Source: Geopsychrobacter sp.
GTDB taxonomy: Bacteria > Desulfobacterota > Desulfuromonadia > Desulfuromonadales > Geopsychrobacteraceae
Direction: 5' to 3'
Length of the DNA: 7,610 bases
Assembly: GCA_030620915.1 (NCBI GenBank)
Contig: JAUXIR010000065.1
Location: 1 to 7,610 of the forward strand
Part shown: in pieces, positions 1 through 7,076 of the stretch
Numbering within the stretch: position 1 is the stretch's first letter
Layout of the letters: each line of letters starts with the position of its first letter
Notes under the pieces: model-generated
What the model was told of the DNA's origin: nothing
The model's input: the letters and a program-made list of their open reading frames with translations, nothing else
Database searches by the model: none
Translations under genes and position numbers: made by a program

Positions 1-252
1 CAGGTGGTCGATATCAAGATGGTCGATGAAGACTCCGACCTGATGTTTATTACCGACGGTGGCAAGATCCTGCGGACCCGGGTCGGTAATCTTTCGACCA
101 TCGGTCGCAATACCCAGGGCGTTCGGCTGATGGTTCTCGAGGCCGGTGAGCGGATTGTCTCGGTCGCCAAGTTGGCAGAGAAAGAGTCGGAAAATGAGCC
201 CACAGAATTTGAAGAGGACCTTACAGAAGGAACTGCGGGCGAAGAGGAATAA
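1..252 (+). CDS. gyrA: DNA gyrase subunit A, C-terminal end (partial)
   Basis: This is the last 83 residues of GyrA; the gene begins upstream of the window and its frame is open from base 1. GyrA is the breakage-reunion subunit of the A2B2 type II topoisomerase that introduces negative supercoils. The fragment belongs to the C-terminal DNA-wrapping beta-pinwheel: it has the blade pattern FITDGGKILRTRV followed by the family signature IGRNTQGVRLM and the closing V-SVAKL strand. After the last blade comes an acidic tail of about 25 residues, rich in Glu and ending GEEE, which is usual for gyrase A. In E. coli such a tail modulates wrapping. The catalytic tyrosine and breakage-reunion domain lie outside the window. 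The gene ends in TAA and overlaps the next gene by 59 bp. The identification is secure; ParC is unlikely given the IGRNTQGV motif. Confidence 0.96.
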   Translation, partial: QVVDIKMVDEDSDLMFITDGGKILRTRVGNLSTIGRNTQGVRLMVLEAGERIVSVAKLAEKESENEPTEFEEDLTEGTAGEEE

Positions 253-1057
253 ACGCCGGAAAGCGGTTTTGATCAGCAGTCTCCTGCTGATTGGATTGAT
301 CACTGTCGGTGCTTATCTGTTGTTGAATCGATATCGCCCTGCTGCTCTTTTGCAGCAGGGCATTCGTCTTGAGCAACAGAACGATTTAACCAAGGCGTTA
401 AATGCCTATGCGCAACTGATTGAGCATTATGCCGCGAGTAAAGAGGCCGCTGCCGCACTTTACCGTGGTGGGCGCATTCTGCAGCATGATCTTGGTGAAG
501 AGCAGCGCGCTTTGCTCTATTATTTACAACTGGAAAAAGATTACCCGCAGAGTGTTCTCGTCGCTTCTGCACAGCAGGAGGCGGCGGAGTTAACCAAGTA
601 CCGCCTCGACAGTTGCGGCCAGGCGATTCCGATTTACCAGCGCCTGGTTGAACAGTCCGGGGTGGCTGGTGATCGCTATCAATATGAAATTGCCGACTGT
701 TATGCACGCCTGAAGAACTGGTCGCAGGCGGCTATCGAGTTTGAGGCCCTGCTCGGCAGTTTTCCACAGAGTGAATTGAGTGCGATCACCGGTTATCGGC
801 TGGCCGACTCCTGGCTGTTGAGTGACCAGCGCGAGAAGGCTCGCGCCGGGTTTGAGCAGATCGTCAGTGTTCATCCGAATAGTCAGATAGTCCATGAGGC
901 TCGCTTCAGACTGGCAGAGATGCTCGAAGAAGAGCAACATCTCAAACAGGCATTGCAGGCTTATTCAGCATTAACCGGGTATCCGCGCCAGGACCTGCTC
1001 AAGCAGAAAATCCTGCGCCTTAAAGAGCGGATCGCACGGAAGAAAAAGGCGTTTTGA
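194..1057 (+). CDS. Membrane-anchored tetratricopeptide-repeat protein
   Basis: The predicted protein has 287 residues. A strongly basic N-terminus (residues 7-23, many Lys/Arg) precedes one hydrophobic segment at about residues 24-44. Together these give an N-in signal anchor, with the rest in the periplasm. The remainder is helical and falls into roughly six TPR-like units (about 50-82, 84-121, 122-155, 159-196, 197-232 and 233-270), with typical A-x-x-x-Y/F and xxYP or HPNS helix ends. TPR arrays bind other proteins; the partner cannot be read from the sequence. The layout recalls YfgM- or YbgF-like envelope TPR proteins, but I do not assign it to either. I chose the ATG at 194 because it begins directly before the basic anchor; a GTG at 146 in the same frame would add 16 unremarkable residues. 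Shine-Dalgarno support is weak (AGAAAGAG), so translational coupling to gyrA is likely. The stop TGA shares a base with the gpsA ATG. Confidence 0.8.
   Translation: MSPQNLKRTLQKELRAKRNKRRKAVLISSLLLIGLITVGAYLLLNRYRPAALLQQGIRLEQQNDLTKALNAYAQLIEHYAASKEAAAALYRGGRILQHDLGEEQRALLYYLQLEKDYPQSVLVASAQQEAAELTKYRLDSCGQAIPIYQRLVEQSGVAGDRYQYEIADCYARLKNWSQAAIEFEALLGSFPQSELSAITGYRLADSWLLSDQREKARAGFEQIVSVHPNSQIVHEARFRLAEMLEEEQHLKQALQAYSALTGYPRQDLLKQKILRLKERIARKKKAF
272..291 (+). repeat. Perfect 8-bp inverted repeat just after gyrA stop
   Basis: ATCAGCAG (272-279) and CTGCTGAT (284-291) are perfect complements with a 4-base TCTC loop. The repeat starts 20 bases after the gyrA stop, inside the transmembrane-segment codons of the TPR gene. 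No T-run follows, so it is not a standard terminator. Confidence 0.5.
336..361 (+). repeat. Perfect 10-bp inverted repeat inside the TPR gene
   Basis: GCCCTGCTGC (336-345) and GCAGCAGGGC (352-361) are perfect complements around a 6-base TCTTTT loop. The stem is GC-rich and should be stable in RNA. It lies in codons for the start of the first TPR. It shares the CTGCTG/CAGCAG core with the repeat at 272-291, so the arms of the two hairpins could also pair with each other. No U-tract follows the stem. Confidence 0.5.
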
Positions 1058-2076
1058 TGAATCAGAATCGAACCTGTAGATGTACGGTTGTCGGTGCCGG
1101 AAGTTGGGGGACGACCCTCGCGCATCTGCTGGCCGACAAGGGCCATGAAACAACCCTCTGGGCATACGAGACTGAGCTGGTGGCGCGGATGAAGACCAGC
1201 CGCGAGAATGACCTCTATCTGCCGGGAATTGAGCTGGCGCCAGGCTTAAAGTTCTCCGCTGATCTGGCGGGTTCGGTCGCCGGGGCCGATATGGTCCTGT
1301 TGGTCTGTCCATCTCAGGTCATGCGTTCGGTCGTTAGCGGGCTGATAGAGCACCTTGAGCCTGGAACCCTGCTGGTTTCTGCTGCCAAGGGGATCGAAAA
1401 CGACAGTCTCAAGCTGATGTCGGAGTTGCTCGAGGAATTGCTGCCAACCAGATTCAACAACAGGCTCGGCTTTCTCTCCGGTCCATCTTTTGCGCGCGAA
1501 GTCGCGCAACGGATTCCAACCGCGGTTGTCGCTGCGGCAACCGAGTTGTCGGTGGCCGAAGAGATCCAGGAAATTTTCACCACCGACTATTTTCGCGTCT
1601 ACACCCATGACGATATCATCGGGGTTGAGCTGGGTGGAGCAATGAAAAATGTTATTGCTCTGGCGGCAGGGGTTTCCGACGGGCTTGGTTTCGGCTACAA
1701 TTCGAGGGCGGCATTGATCACCCGCGGTCTGGCCGAGATGACCCGTCTGGGAATAGCGCTGGGCGGCGCGGCACCAACCTTTGCGGGCTTAAGCGGGATG
1801 GGCGATCTGGTGTTGACCTGCACCGGAGATCTGTCGCGCAACCGGAGCGTCGGGATCGAACTCGGCAAAGGAAAAAAGCTCGCAGAAATTATGGCAGGTA
1901 TGAATATGGTTGCTGAAGGGGTCAAGACGACCCTCTCCGCCTATCAGCTAGCCCAAAGACTCGAAGTTGATACGCCGATTATTGAACAGATGTATCAGAT
2001 TCTTTACGAAGATAAGGATCCACGGCAGGCCGTCGTCGATCTGATGCTGCGTGACCTTCGACCTGAGACTTTTTAA
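1057..2076 (+). CDS. gpsA: NAD(P)H-dependent glycerol-3-phosphate dehydrogenase
   Basis: This cytoplasmic enzyme reduces dihydroxyacetone phosphate to sn-glycerol 3-phosphate, the backbone for phospholipid synthesis. At 339 residues it matches the usual bacterial GpsA length. The N-terminal Rossmann fold shows the dinucleotide motif GAGSWG (G13, G15, G18). The substrate-side motifs follow: SAAKGIE (K111), SGPSFAREV, the catalytic lysine in [13 protein letters not shown] (K197), and [18 protein letters not shown] (R261, N262, R263), which contributes to phosphate and cofactor binding. All key residues expected for the family are present. The start is the ATG at 1057, whose A is the last base of the upstream TGA; a TTG at 1054 is also in frame but less likely. 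An AAGG at 1046-1049 gives a modest ribosome binding site 7 bases upstream. The arrangement indicates coupled translation with the TPR gene and cotranscription with ppiA. Confidence 0.97.
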   Translation: MNQNRTCRCTVVGAGSWGTTLAHLLADKGHETTLWAYETELVARMKTSRENDLYLPGIELAPGLKFSADLAGSVAGADMVLLVCPSQVMRSVVSGLIEHLEPGTLLVSAAKGIENDSLKLMSELLEELLPTRFNNRLGFLSGPSFAREVAQRIPTAVVAAATELSVAEEIQEIFTTDYFRVYTHDDIIGVELGGAMKNVIALAAGVSDGLGFGYNSRAALITRGLAEMTRLGIALGGAAPTFAGLSGMGDLVLTCTGDLSRNRSVGIELGKGKKLAEIMAGMNMVAEGVKTTLSAYQLAQRLEVDTPIIEQMYQILYEDKDPRQAVVDLMLRDLRPETF

Positions 2077-2080
2077 GGAG
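2075..2080 (+). promoter_or_regulatory. Ribosome binding site deciding the ppiA start
   Basis: AAGGAG abuts an ATG at 2081 with no spacer but stands 6 bases before the GTG at 2087. The spacing therefore favours GTG as the true start. This trims the protein to a signal peptide beginning Met-Lys-Lys. Confidence 0.7.
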
Positions 2081-2086
2081 ATGAGT

Positions 2087-2650
2087 GTGAAGAAAATTCT
2101 ACTGACCCTTGTGTTACTTGGTTGTTGCACCGGTTTTGCCCTTGCTGCAGACCTGGTTGAAATGAAAACCTCGGCCGGGACGCTTAAGATTGAGCTCTAT
2201 CGCGACAAGGCTCCCGTAAGTGTCGATAACTTCCTAAAGTATGCCGACAGTGGGTTCTTTGACGGCACCGTTTTTCACCGGGTTATCGACAAGTTCATGA
2301 TTCAGGGCGGGGGCTTTGGCCAAGACCTTAAACGTAAGCCGACCGCTGCGCCGATCAAGAATGAGGCGACCAATGGCCTGCTTAACGAGCGTGGCACACT
2401 CGCCATGGCTCGGACTTCGGTGGTCGACAGTGGCACCAGCCAGTTTTTCATCAACCTGATCGATAACGGATTTCTCAACAATCGCGGCACCAGTGCCCAG
2501 ACCTATGGCTACGCGGTTTTCGGCAAGGTTATCGAGGGGATGGATGTGGTCGATAAAATCGGCCACAGTCGTACGATCAAGAAGAACATGCTGTTTCAGA
2601 ACCTGCCTGAACCTCTGGTTGTTATCGAAAGCGTGAAGCGCATCAAGTAA
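2087..2650 (+). CDS. ppiA: Periplasmic cyclophilin-type peptidyl-prolyl isomerase
   Basis: This enzyme catalyses cis-trans isomerisation of Xaa-Pro bonds in exported proteins. From the GTG start it has 187 residues, close to E. coli PpiA (190). A signal peptide is visible: Lys-Lys, a hydrophobic core at about residues 4-17, and a likely cleavage after ALA (residues 18-20). The cyclophilin core has FHRV (R65, equivalent to the catalytic Arg55 of human CypA), FMIQGGGF (Q73), [13 protein letters not shown] (118-122) and [18 protein letters not shown]. The stretch PIKNEA-NGL-N-RGT closely follows E. coli PpiA as I remember it. F129 stands where human CypA has Trp121, the bacterial PpiA state associated with low cyclosporin affinity. 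The gene sits 10 bp after gpsA and is closed by an intrinsic terminator. Two cysteines (13, 14) in the signal peptide raise a weak lipoprotein alternative. Confidence 0.93.
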   Translation: MKKILLTLVLLGCCTGFALAADLVEMKTSAGTLKIELYRDKAPVSVDNFLKYADSGFFDGTVFHRVIDKFMIQGGGFGQDLKRKPTAAPIKNEATNGLLNERGTLAMARTSVVDSGTSQFFINLIDNGFLNNRGTSAQTYGYAVFGKVIEGMDVVDKIGHSRTIKKNMLFQNLPEPLVVIESVKRIK

Positions 2651-2672
2651 CCAGAGTAAAATGAATATTTGC

Positions 2673-2707
2673 AAAAAAGCAGGGCTTTGAAATAGCCCTG
2701 CTTTTTT
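2673..2707 (+). terminator. Rho-independent terminator after ppiA
   Basis: GCAGGGCT (2679-2686) pairs perfectly with AGCCCTGC (2694-2701) around a 7-base loop. The stem is flanked by six A's on the left and six T's on the right. The A-run means it could also work on the minus strand. It begins 22 bases after the ppiA stop and ends the gyrA-TPR-gpsA-ppiA run. Confidence 0.93.
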
Positions 2708-2715
2708 GTGTCCTG

Positions 2716-2744
2716 TTGTACTTTATTCACGCGCCTTCTATAAT
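2716..2744 (+). promoter_or_regulatory. Sigma70-type promoter for the EEP-fold gene
   Basis: A perfect -10 hexamer TATAAT (2739-2744) lies 17 bases after TTGTAC (2716-2721), which matches the -35 consensus only in its first three bases. A start near 2751 would leave a leader of about 22 bases carrying the Shine-Dalgarno. Its position just after the terminator supports a new transcription unit. Confidence 0.65.
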
Positions 2745-2759
2745 CAACAGCAAAATAGT

Positions 2760-2765
2760 AGGAGG
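2760..2765 (+). promoter_or_regulatory. Consensus Shine-Dalgarno for the EEP-fold gene
   Basis: AGGAGG is a full anti-Shine-Dalgarno match placed 7 bases before the ATG at 2773. It fixes that start and predicts strong translation. A longer in-frame reading from 2716 would begin inside the promoter. Confidence 0.85.
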
Positions 2766-2772
2766 AGAAAAG

Positions 2773-3474
2773 ATGTCGATCCTGCGGGTTATGACCTATG
2801 CGCTGAAAGGATTCTCGGTTTTCGAGAATACCTGCGTAGCTGAGTTTATCAGGGCACAACGGCCCGAACTGGTCTTCCTGCAGCATCTTCCCGAATATTT
2901 GCTCGAAAATTTAGCCAAAGAGACCGACTTGACGGCCTATGCGTCTCAAGCAACCGGTGGGTTTTTGAGTCGCCATCGATTAAATGCCTTACAGTCCACC
3001 TGTCTCGGCGGTGAGGGTAATTGTTTGCGCGCTGACCTTGATCTGGCGGGCAAACGTCTTCATCTGTTTAATGTCCAGTTGGATACCGATCCGACCCAGC
3101 GCGGCCGGCAGATAGCAAGGCTTTTTACTGAAGATCTGCTCGGCGCCAGCCTGCCCTGCGCTACCCTGATTGGCGGTGATTTCAGTTTGCCGCTCTGGGG
3201 GAGTGGACAGTGGTTGTTGAGACGGCGACTTAAGCCGGTACAGCACCCGGCTTGGGGTGCCAACTACCCAGCAGTCCTGCCGCTCTGGCCGCGTGATCGT
3301 TTTTATGTGCGTGGCCCGATTCGTTCGCTGGCCGGACAGGTGGTTAAATCACCGGGACTTCGCCGGGTCTCCAATCATCTGCCGGTGATTACAACCCTGG
3401 AACTGACAGACACGCGGGTCTATCTGAAGGTTCCGGAAGTTGGCGAGCGACGGATGCGCCCGGTGACAGGTTAG
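2773..3474 (+). CDS. Endonuclease/exonuclease/phosphatase-fold protein, catalytic residues degenerate
   Basis: The predicted protein has 233 residues, no signal peptide and no membrane segment. The order of motifs follows the EEP (DNase I/APE1) superfamily: opening strand LRVMTY (4-9), PELVFLQ (31-37), LHLFNVQL (96-103), R-x-RQ-x-x-x-L (110-117), LIGGDF (132-137), NYPAVLPLWPRDRFYV (164-179) and SNHLPVITTLEL (200-211). Several residues that normally bind metal or catalyse are replaced: the Asn after MTY is A10, the Glu of LQE is H38, the His of NTHL is Q102, the Asn of GDFN is S138, and the Asp of SDHLPV is N201. D136, D175 and H202 remain. The fold assignment is good, but ordinary Mg-dependent hydrolysis is doubtful. 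It may be a binding or structural protein, or an enzyme with altered chemistry. It has its own promoter and ribosome binding site. The reading frame is intact with no frameshift, so it does not look like a decayed pseudogene. Nth lies 85 bp downstream. Confidence 0.75.
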   Translation: MSILRVMTYALKGFSVFENTCVAEFIRAQRPELVFLQHLPEYLLENLAKETDLTAYASQATGGFLSRHRLNALQSTCLGGEGNCLRADLDLAGKRLHLFNVQLDTDPTQRGRQIARLFTEDLLGASLPCATLIGGDFSLPLWGSGQWLLRRRLKPVQHPAWGANYPAVLPLWPRDRFYVRGPIRSLAGQVVKSPGLRRVSNHLPVITTLELTDTRVYLKVPEVGERRMRPVTG

Positions 3475-3488
3475 AGAATTTATGGGCC

Positions 3489-3518
3489 TGTGGATAACCC
3501 TGTGAAAACAGTTGACAA
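3489..3518 (+). promoter_or_regulatory. DnaA box with two weaker tandem repeats
   Basis: TGTGGATAA (3489-3497) is the exact reverse complement of the consensus DnaA box TTATCCACA. It is followed in the same orientation by TGTGAAAAC (3501-3509) and AGTTGACAA (3510-3518), each matching it at 6 of 9 positions. The cluster fills the gap between the EEP-fold gene and nth. DnaA binding is known for the first sequence type; binding here is inferred. Confidence 0.55.
3512..3517 (+). promoter_or_regulatory. Possible -35 element for nth
   Basis: TTGACA is a perfect sigma70 -35 hexamer 43 bases before the nth start and overlaps the third DnaA-box-like repeat. No good -10 box stands 16-18 bases on; the closest is CTGAAT (3536-3541) at 18 bases, with three matches. 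A promoter here is therefore only suggested. Confidence 0.35.
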
Positions 3519-3519
3519 C

Positions 3520-3534
3520 CTGCCGTTTCGGCAG
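3520..3534 (+). repeat. Short hairpin in the nth upstream region
   Basis: CTGCCG (3520-3525) and CGGCAG (3529-3534) are perfect complements around TTT. There is no T-run after it, so it is not a clear terminator. It lies between the TTGACA element and the nth ribosome binding site (AGGGAG, 3546-3551). Confidence 0.45.
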
Positions 3535-3559
3535 CCTGAATACAGAGGGAGAATGGCGA

Positions 3560-4201
3560 ATGCCGACGACTCGTGAGGCCGAGCGGTTGCTCGATCGACT
3601 CGAGCAGACCTACCCCGAGGCCGAATGTGCCCTGATCTATGATTCGGCCTGGCAACTCCTGGTCGCAACCATTCTTTCAGCCCAATGCACCGATAAGCGG
3701 GTCAACCAGGTTACCGCCGTTCTTTTTCAGCAACTACCGACACCCGCCGAGATGGCAGCGGCTGAGCCAAATATCGTGGAAGGGTTGATTCATTCAACCG
3801 GTTTCTATCGCAACAAGGCCAAACATCTGATTGGCTGTGCACAAGCGCTGTTAAAGAAACATTCCGGTGAGGTACCGGCAGACCTGGCAGAGTTGATAGC
3901 ATTGCCGGGAGTCGGGCGTAAAACAGCCAATGTCGTGCTGGGTAATGTCTTTGCTATCCCCGGGATGGTTGTTGACACCCACGTCAAGCGTCTGAGTAGA
4001 CGTTTCGGCTGGACGCAGAAAAGTGATCCGGTGCAGATTGAAAAAGAACTCAGTATCCTGCTTCCCCCAAGCCGCTGGACCCAGTGTGGCCATACCCTGA
4101 TTGAACATGGTCGTGCCTGCTGTAAGGCACCGACTCCCTACTGCAGCCGATGTCCGGTCATCGAATTGTGTCCACGAATCGGTGTCGATAAAAGCCATTA
4201 A
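3560..4201 (+). CDS. nth: Endonuclease III, bifunctional DNA glycosylase/AP lyase
   Basis: This base-excision repair enzyme removes oxidised pyrimidines such as thymine glycol and cleaves the resulting abasic site by beta-elimination. The predicted length of 213 residues matches E. coli Nth (211). The helix-hairpin-helix motif LPGVGRKTANVVL carries the Schiff-base lysine K121, and VVDTHVKRL carries the catalytic aspartate D139. Four cysteines, C188, C195, C198 and C204, have the exact Cx6Cx2Cx5C spacing of the family's [4Fe-4S] cluster. The early motif LLVATILSAQCTDKRVN (33-49) is also typical. The ATG at 3560 is preceded by AGGGAG with an 8-base gap, whereas 16 more in-frame residues back to 3512 run through the promoter-like region. 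All catalytic residues are present, so an active enzyme is expected. The upstream neighbour has an AP-endonuclease-like fold, but nothing proves that the two cooperate. Confidence 0.97.
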   Translation: MPTTREAERLLDRLEQTYPEAECALIYDSAWQLLVATILSAQCTDKRVNQVTAVLFQQLPTPAEMAAAEPNIVEGLIHSTGFYRNKAKHLIGCAQALLKKHSGEVPADLAELIALPGVGRKTANVVLGNVFAIPGMVVDTHVKRLSRRFGWTQKSDPVQIEKELSILLPPSRWTQCGHTLIEHGRACCKAPTPYCSRCPVIELCPRIGVDKSH

Positions 4202-4391
4202 ATGATTGAGTGGGGCAAATAGAGCCTCTCTCACCCTTCCTACCAGTTTCACCAATATCCGATTCTATTTTCTGTGTGTAAAACTCTCTGGCGTCAAAAA
4301 AAGCAAAAATTCTGTCTCTGATCTTTGCGTGTAGTGAGCCAGAGGGTAAACTGTGGAGGAAACAGAACTAATCCGTCTCTGGGGAGAAGAT
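4202..4391 (+). other. Non-coding leader region upstream of acnA
   Basis: This 190-base gap holds no convincing gene. It should contain the nth transcript end and the acnA promoter, but no stem with a T-run and no good -35/-10 pair is visible. TAAAAC at 4279-4284, preceded by TGTG, is a weak extended -10 candidate. The right-hand half contains the inverted repeats listed separately. Confidence 0.5.
4284..4346 (+). promoter_or_regulatory. Potential structured 5' leader of acnA
   Basis: CTCTCTGGC (4284-4292) can pair with GCCAGAGGG (4338-4346), giving nine pairs with one G-T wobble around a 45-base loop. Inside the loop, GCAAA (4303-4307) can pair with TTTGC (4324-4328). The right arm includes the AGAGGG that could act as ribosome binding site for a GTG at 4353. 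A regulatory role is inference; I recognise no known riboswitch. Confidence 0.3.
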
Positions 4392-7025
4392 ATGAGTGAC
4401 AAAAACAGCGTTTTTCAAGATTCATTGCGAGTTGAAAACCGGAATTATGGCTACTCCAGCCTCAAGCTGCTTGCAGCAGATCGCGGTGTCGGCCTTGAAA
4501 AGCTGCCCAAGACAATCCGCATTCTGCTCGAGAATTTGTTACGCAACCAGGATGGCAGCACAGTGGCAGCGCAGCAACTTGACGACATCCTTAACTGGCG
4601 CGTCGGCGAAGAGATCGCTTATCGACCGGCGCGGGTCTTGATGCAGGATTTCACCGGGGTTCCCGCGATTGTTGATCTGGCTGCGATGCGTGATGCCGTT
4701 GTTCGTGCCGGAGGGGATCCGGCGCAAATCAATCCACAGATTCCAGTCGATCTGGTCATCGATCATTCGGTGATGGTTGATCGTTACGGCAGTGCGGATG
4801 CCTTTCGGCACAATGTTGAAGTCGAGATGGAGCGTAATCGTGAACGCTATGCTTTTCTGCGCTGGGGGCAGAAGTCGTTCGACAATTTCCGTGTCGTGCC
4901 ACCGGGAACCGGAATCTGTCACCAGGTGAATCTCGAATACCTGGCGCAAGTGGTCTGGACGCAGGAAAAGGAGGGTGAGACCCTCGCCTATCCAGATACA
5001 TTGGTTGGAACAGACAGCCACACCACCATGATTAACGGTCTGGGTGTTCTGGGTTGGGGGGTTGGTGGCATCGAAGCCGAGGCCGCGATGCTGGGTCAGC
5101 CGATTTCAATGCTGATTCCCGAGGTGGTCGGTTTCCGTCTAGATGGGGCTCTGGGCGAAGGGATGACGGCCACCGATCTGGTTTTGACCGTAACCGAACA
5201 GCTCCGCACCCATGGGGTGGTTGGAAAGTTTGTTGAATTTTTCGGGCCAGGCCTTGACCAGTTACCGTTGGCTGACCGGGCGACAATTGCCAATATGGCA
5301 CCGGAATATGGCGCGACCTGTGGTTTCTTCCCGGTCGATCGGATCACCTTGGAGTATCTGCAGTTGACCAGTCGCGATCCGCACCAGATCGCCCTGGTCG
5401 AGGCCTATTGTAAAGCACAGGGCCTATGGCGCGAGTCCGATGAGTCCGACCCGCAATACAGCGTCGTTCTCAAGCTTGATCTGGCGGCGATAGTCCCGAG
5501 TCTGGCCGGTCCCAAGCGGCCACAGGATCGAGTTGCCATGTCGGGTATGAAGCAGGCCCTTGAAGCTTGCGTACCGGCCGACAAACTGGAGCAGCGGATC
5601 GAGGTCGAGGATTTTTCCCTGTCGACCGGTGATGTTGTGATTGCGGCGATCACAAGTTGTACCAATACTTCGAATCCGGCGGTCATGATGGCTGCAGGAC
5701 TGGTTGCGCAAAAGGCCCAGGCCCTTGGGTTGACCAGCAAGCCCTGGGTCAAGACTTCACTGGCACCGGGCTCGAAGGTTGTTACCGATTATCTGGCGGT
5801 GGCGGGATTGCAAGCCGCACTCGACGCACTCGGTTTTCAGGTCGTCGGTTACGGTTGCACCACCTGCATCGGCAAGTCCGGGCCGCTGAACGGCCCGATT
5901 GCTGATGCCATCAGCAGCAATGATCTCTGGGTTTCATCGGTCCTGTCGGGGAACCGCAACTTCGAAGGACGGATTCATCAGCAGGTCAAGGCCAACTGGT
6001 TGGCTTCACCACCCCTGGTGGTTGCCTATGCCCTGGCTGGAACGACGCGCATCGACCTCAGTAGTGAGCCCCTGGGTATCGACAAGAGCGGTCAACCGGT
6101 CTATCTGCGTGATATCTGGCCGAGTAACGCCGAGGTCGATGAGAAGGTTCAGTTGGTTAATGCCCAGATGTTTCGTCGTGAATATGCCGAAGTTTTTAAG
6201 GGTGATGCTGCCTGGCAAGGGTTGCCGATTCCTGAAGGAGAGACCTACGTCTGGCAAGAAAAATCGACCTACATCCGTCAGCCCTCCTTCTTTAAGGTTC
6301 CGGAGTCGATCGAGGCGTTTACTGGTTTCAGTGACGCCAGGGTCCTGGCCCTGCTCGGTGATTCGATCACAACCGACCATATTTCACCGGCCGGAGCAAT
6401 CAATGCCGACAGCCCGGCCGGACTTTACCTGCAGCAACATGGGATTGACGCGGTCGATTTCAATTCCTATGGATCAAGGCGCGGCAATCACGAAGTGATG
6501 ATGCGCGGCACCTTCGCCAATATCCGCCTGCGCAACCAGATGGTTCCGACCCATGAGGGAGGCTTTACCCGTTTTCTGCCAGATGGAGAAGAGGAGTCGA
6601 TTTTCGATGCAGCGTTAAAATATGCGCAGGAGAAACGACCTCTGGTTGTCATCGCCGGTCGCGAATATGGGACGGGTTCGAGTCGCGACTGGGCGGCAAA
6701 GGGGACGTTGCTACTCGGAGTTAAAGCGGTAATCGCTGAGAGTTATGAACGGATTCATCGTTCTAATCTGGTCGGTATGGGGGTTTTGCCCTTGCAGTTT
6801 GTCGATGGCGCCTCGGCGGAAAATCTTGGTCTGAATGGTGAAGAGTTGATCAGCCTCCCCTTCAGTGGCAAGCTTCAGCCGAAAATGAGGCTGCCGTTGG
6901 TGATCGAGCGCCCTGGCGGGGGAAAAATCGAAATCGAACTGCTCTGTCGCATCGATACCGAGGACGAAGTTGCCTACTACCAGAATGCTGGTATTCTCAA
7001 CTATGTACTCGGCCGACTGGTCTGA
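4392..7025 (+). CDS. acnA: Aconitate hydratase, AcnA/IRP type
   Basis: This TCA-cycle enzyme interconverts citrate and isocitrate through cis-aconitate using a labile [4Fe-4S] cluster. From the ATG at 4392 it has 877 residues, the usual size for the AcnA/IRP1 class (E. coli AcnA 891), and it follows that class's domain order rather than that of AcnB. The cluster ligands are C423 in TSCTNTSNP and C489 and C492 in [11 protein letters not shown]; the 66- and 3-residue spacings equal those of IRP1. Other markers are [32 protein letters not shown], and the swivel-domain motif [13 protein letters not shown] with the catalytic-base serine (S763) and R765. The enzyme looks intact. The start has GGAG (4383-4386) 5 bases upstream; an in-frame GTG at 4353 with AGAGGG would add 13 residues. 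A small SAP-type gene follows 51 bp downstream, probably on the same transcript. 2-Methylcitrate dehydratase AcnD is a related alternative but is less likely. Confidence 0.95.
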   Translation: MSDKNSVFQDSLRVENRNYGYSSLKLLAADRGVGLEKLPKTIRILLENLLRNQDGSTVAAQQLDDILNWRVGEEIAYRPARVLMQDFTGVPAIVDLAAMRDAVVRAGGDPAQINPQIPVDLVIDHSVMVDRYGSADAFRHNVEVEMERNRERYAFLRWGQKSFDNFRVVPPGTGICHQVNLEYLAQVVWTQEKEGETLAYPDTLVGTDSHTTMINGLGVLGWGVGGIEAEAAMLGQPISMLIPEVVGFRLDGALGEGMTATDLVLTVTEQLRTHGVVGKFVEFFGPGLDQLPLADRATIANMAPEYGATCGFFPVDRITLEYLQLTSRDPHQIALVEAYCKAQGLWRESDESDPQYSVVLKLDLAAIVPSLAGPKRPQDRVAMSGMKQALEACVPADKLEQRIEVEDFSLSTGDVVIAAITSCTNTSNPAVMMAAGLVAQKAQALGLTSKPWVKTSLAPGSKVVTDYLAVAGLQAALDALGFQVVGYGCTTCIGKSGPLNGPIADAISSNDLWVSSVLSGNRNFEGRIHQQVKANWLASPPLVVAYALAGTTRIDLSSEPLGIDKSGQPVYLRDIWPSNAEVDEKVQLVNAQMFRREYAEVFKGDAAWQGLPIPEGETYVWQEKSTYIRQPSFFKVPESIEAFTGFSDARVLALLGDSITTDHISPAGAINADSPAGLYLQQHGIDAVDFNSYGSRRGNHEVMMRGTFANIRLRNQMVPTHEGGFTRFLPDGEEESIFDAALKYAQEKRPLVVIAGREYGTGSSRDWAAKGTLLLGVKAVIAESYERIHRSNLVGMGVLPLQFVDGASAENLGLNGEELISLPFSGKLQPKMRLPLVIERPGGGKIEIELLCRIDTEDEVAYYQNAGILNYVLGRLV

Positions 7026-7063
7026 TCGGAGTCGGTTACAGCAGGATTGCGATTTTAAGATCG

Positions 7064-7069
7064 AAGGAG
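7064..7069 (+). promoter_or_regulatory. Strong ribosome binding site for the SAP-type miniprotein
   Basis: AAGGAG stands 7 bases before the ATG at 7077, an optimal spacing. It is the main reason, besides the protein itself, to accept this short gene and its reading frame over the overlapping frame that starts at 7073. Confidence 0.8.
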
Positions 7070-7076
7070 CGAGTGG

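Noticed and set aside
146..193. Upstream in-frame GTG extension of the TPR protein (16 more residues)
   Set aside because: No ribosome binding site is evident and the added residues lengthen the region before a signal anchor; ATG at 194 gives a typical basic N-terminus.
2087..2130. Lipoprotein signal (LLGC) at the start of PpiA
   Set aside because: Leucine at -2 and a short hydrophobic core before Cys13 fit a lipobox poorly, and a standard ALA cleavage site follows; only a weak alternative.
3851..4255. Minus-strand reading frame of 134 codons across nth
   Set aside because: It lies opposite a complete, motif-rich nth gene, has no recognisable domain and is a shadow frame.
4288..4305. Sigma54-type -24/-12 promoter upstream of acnA
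   Set aside because: TGGC at 4289-4292 and GC at 4303-4304 have 11 rather than 10 bases between the GG and GC, and the surrounding bases fit poorly.
5899..6498. Long plus-strand alternative frame inside acnA
   Set aside because: The acnA frame is uninterrupted with all motifs; this frame is Ser/Arg-rich, typical of a shifted reading of GC-rich coding DNA.
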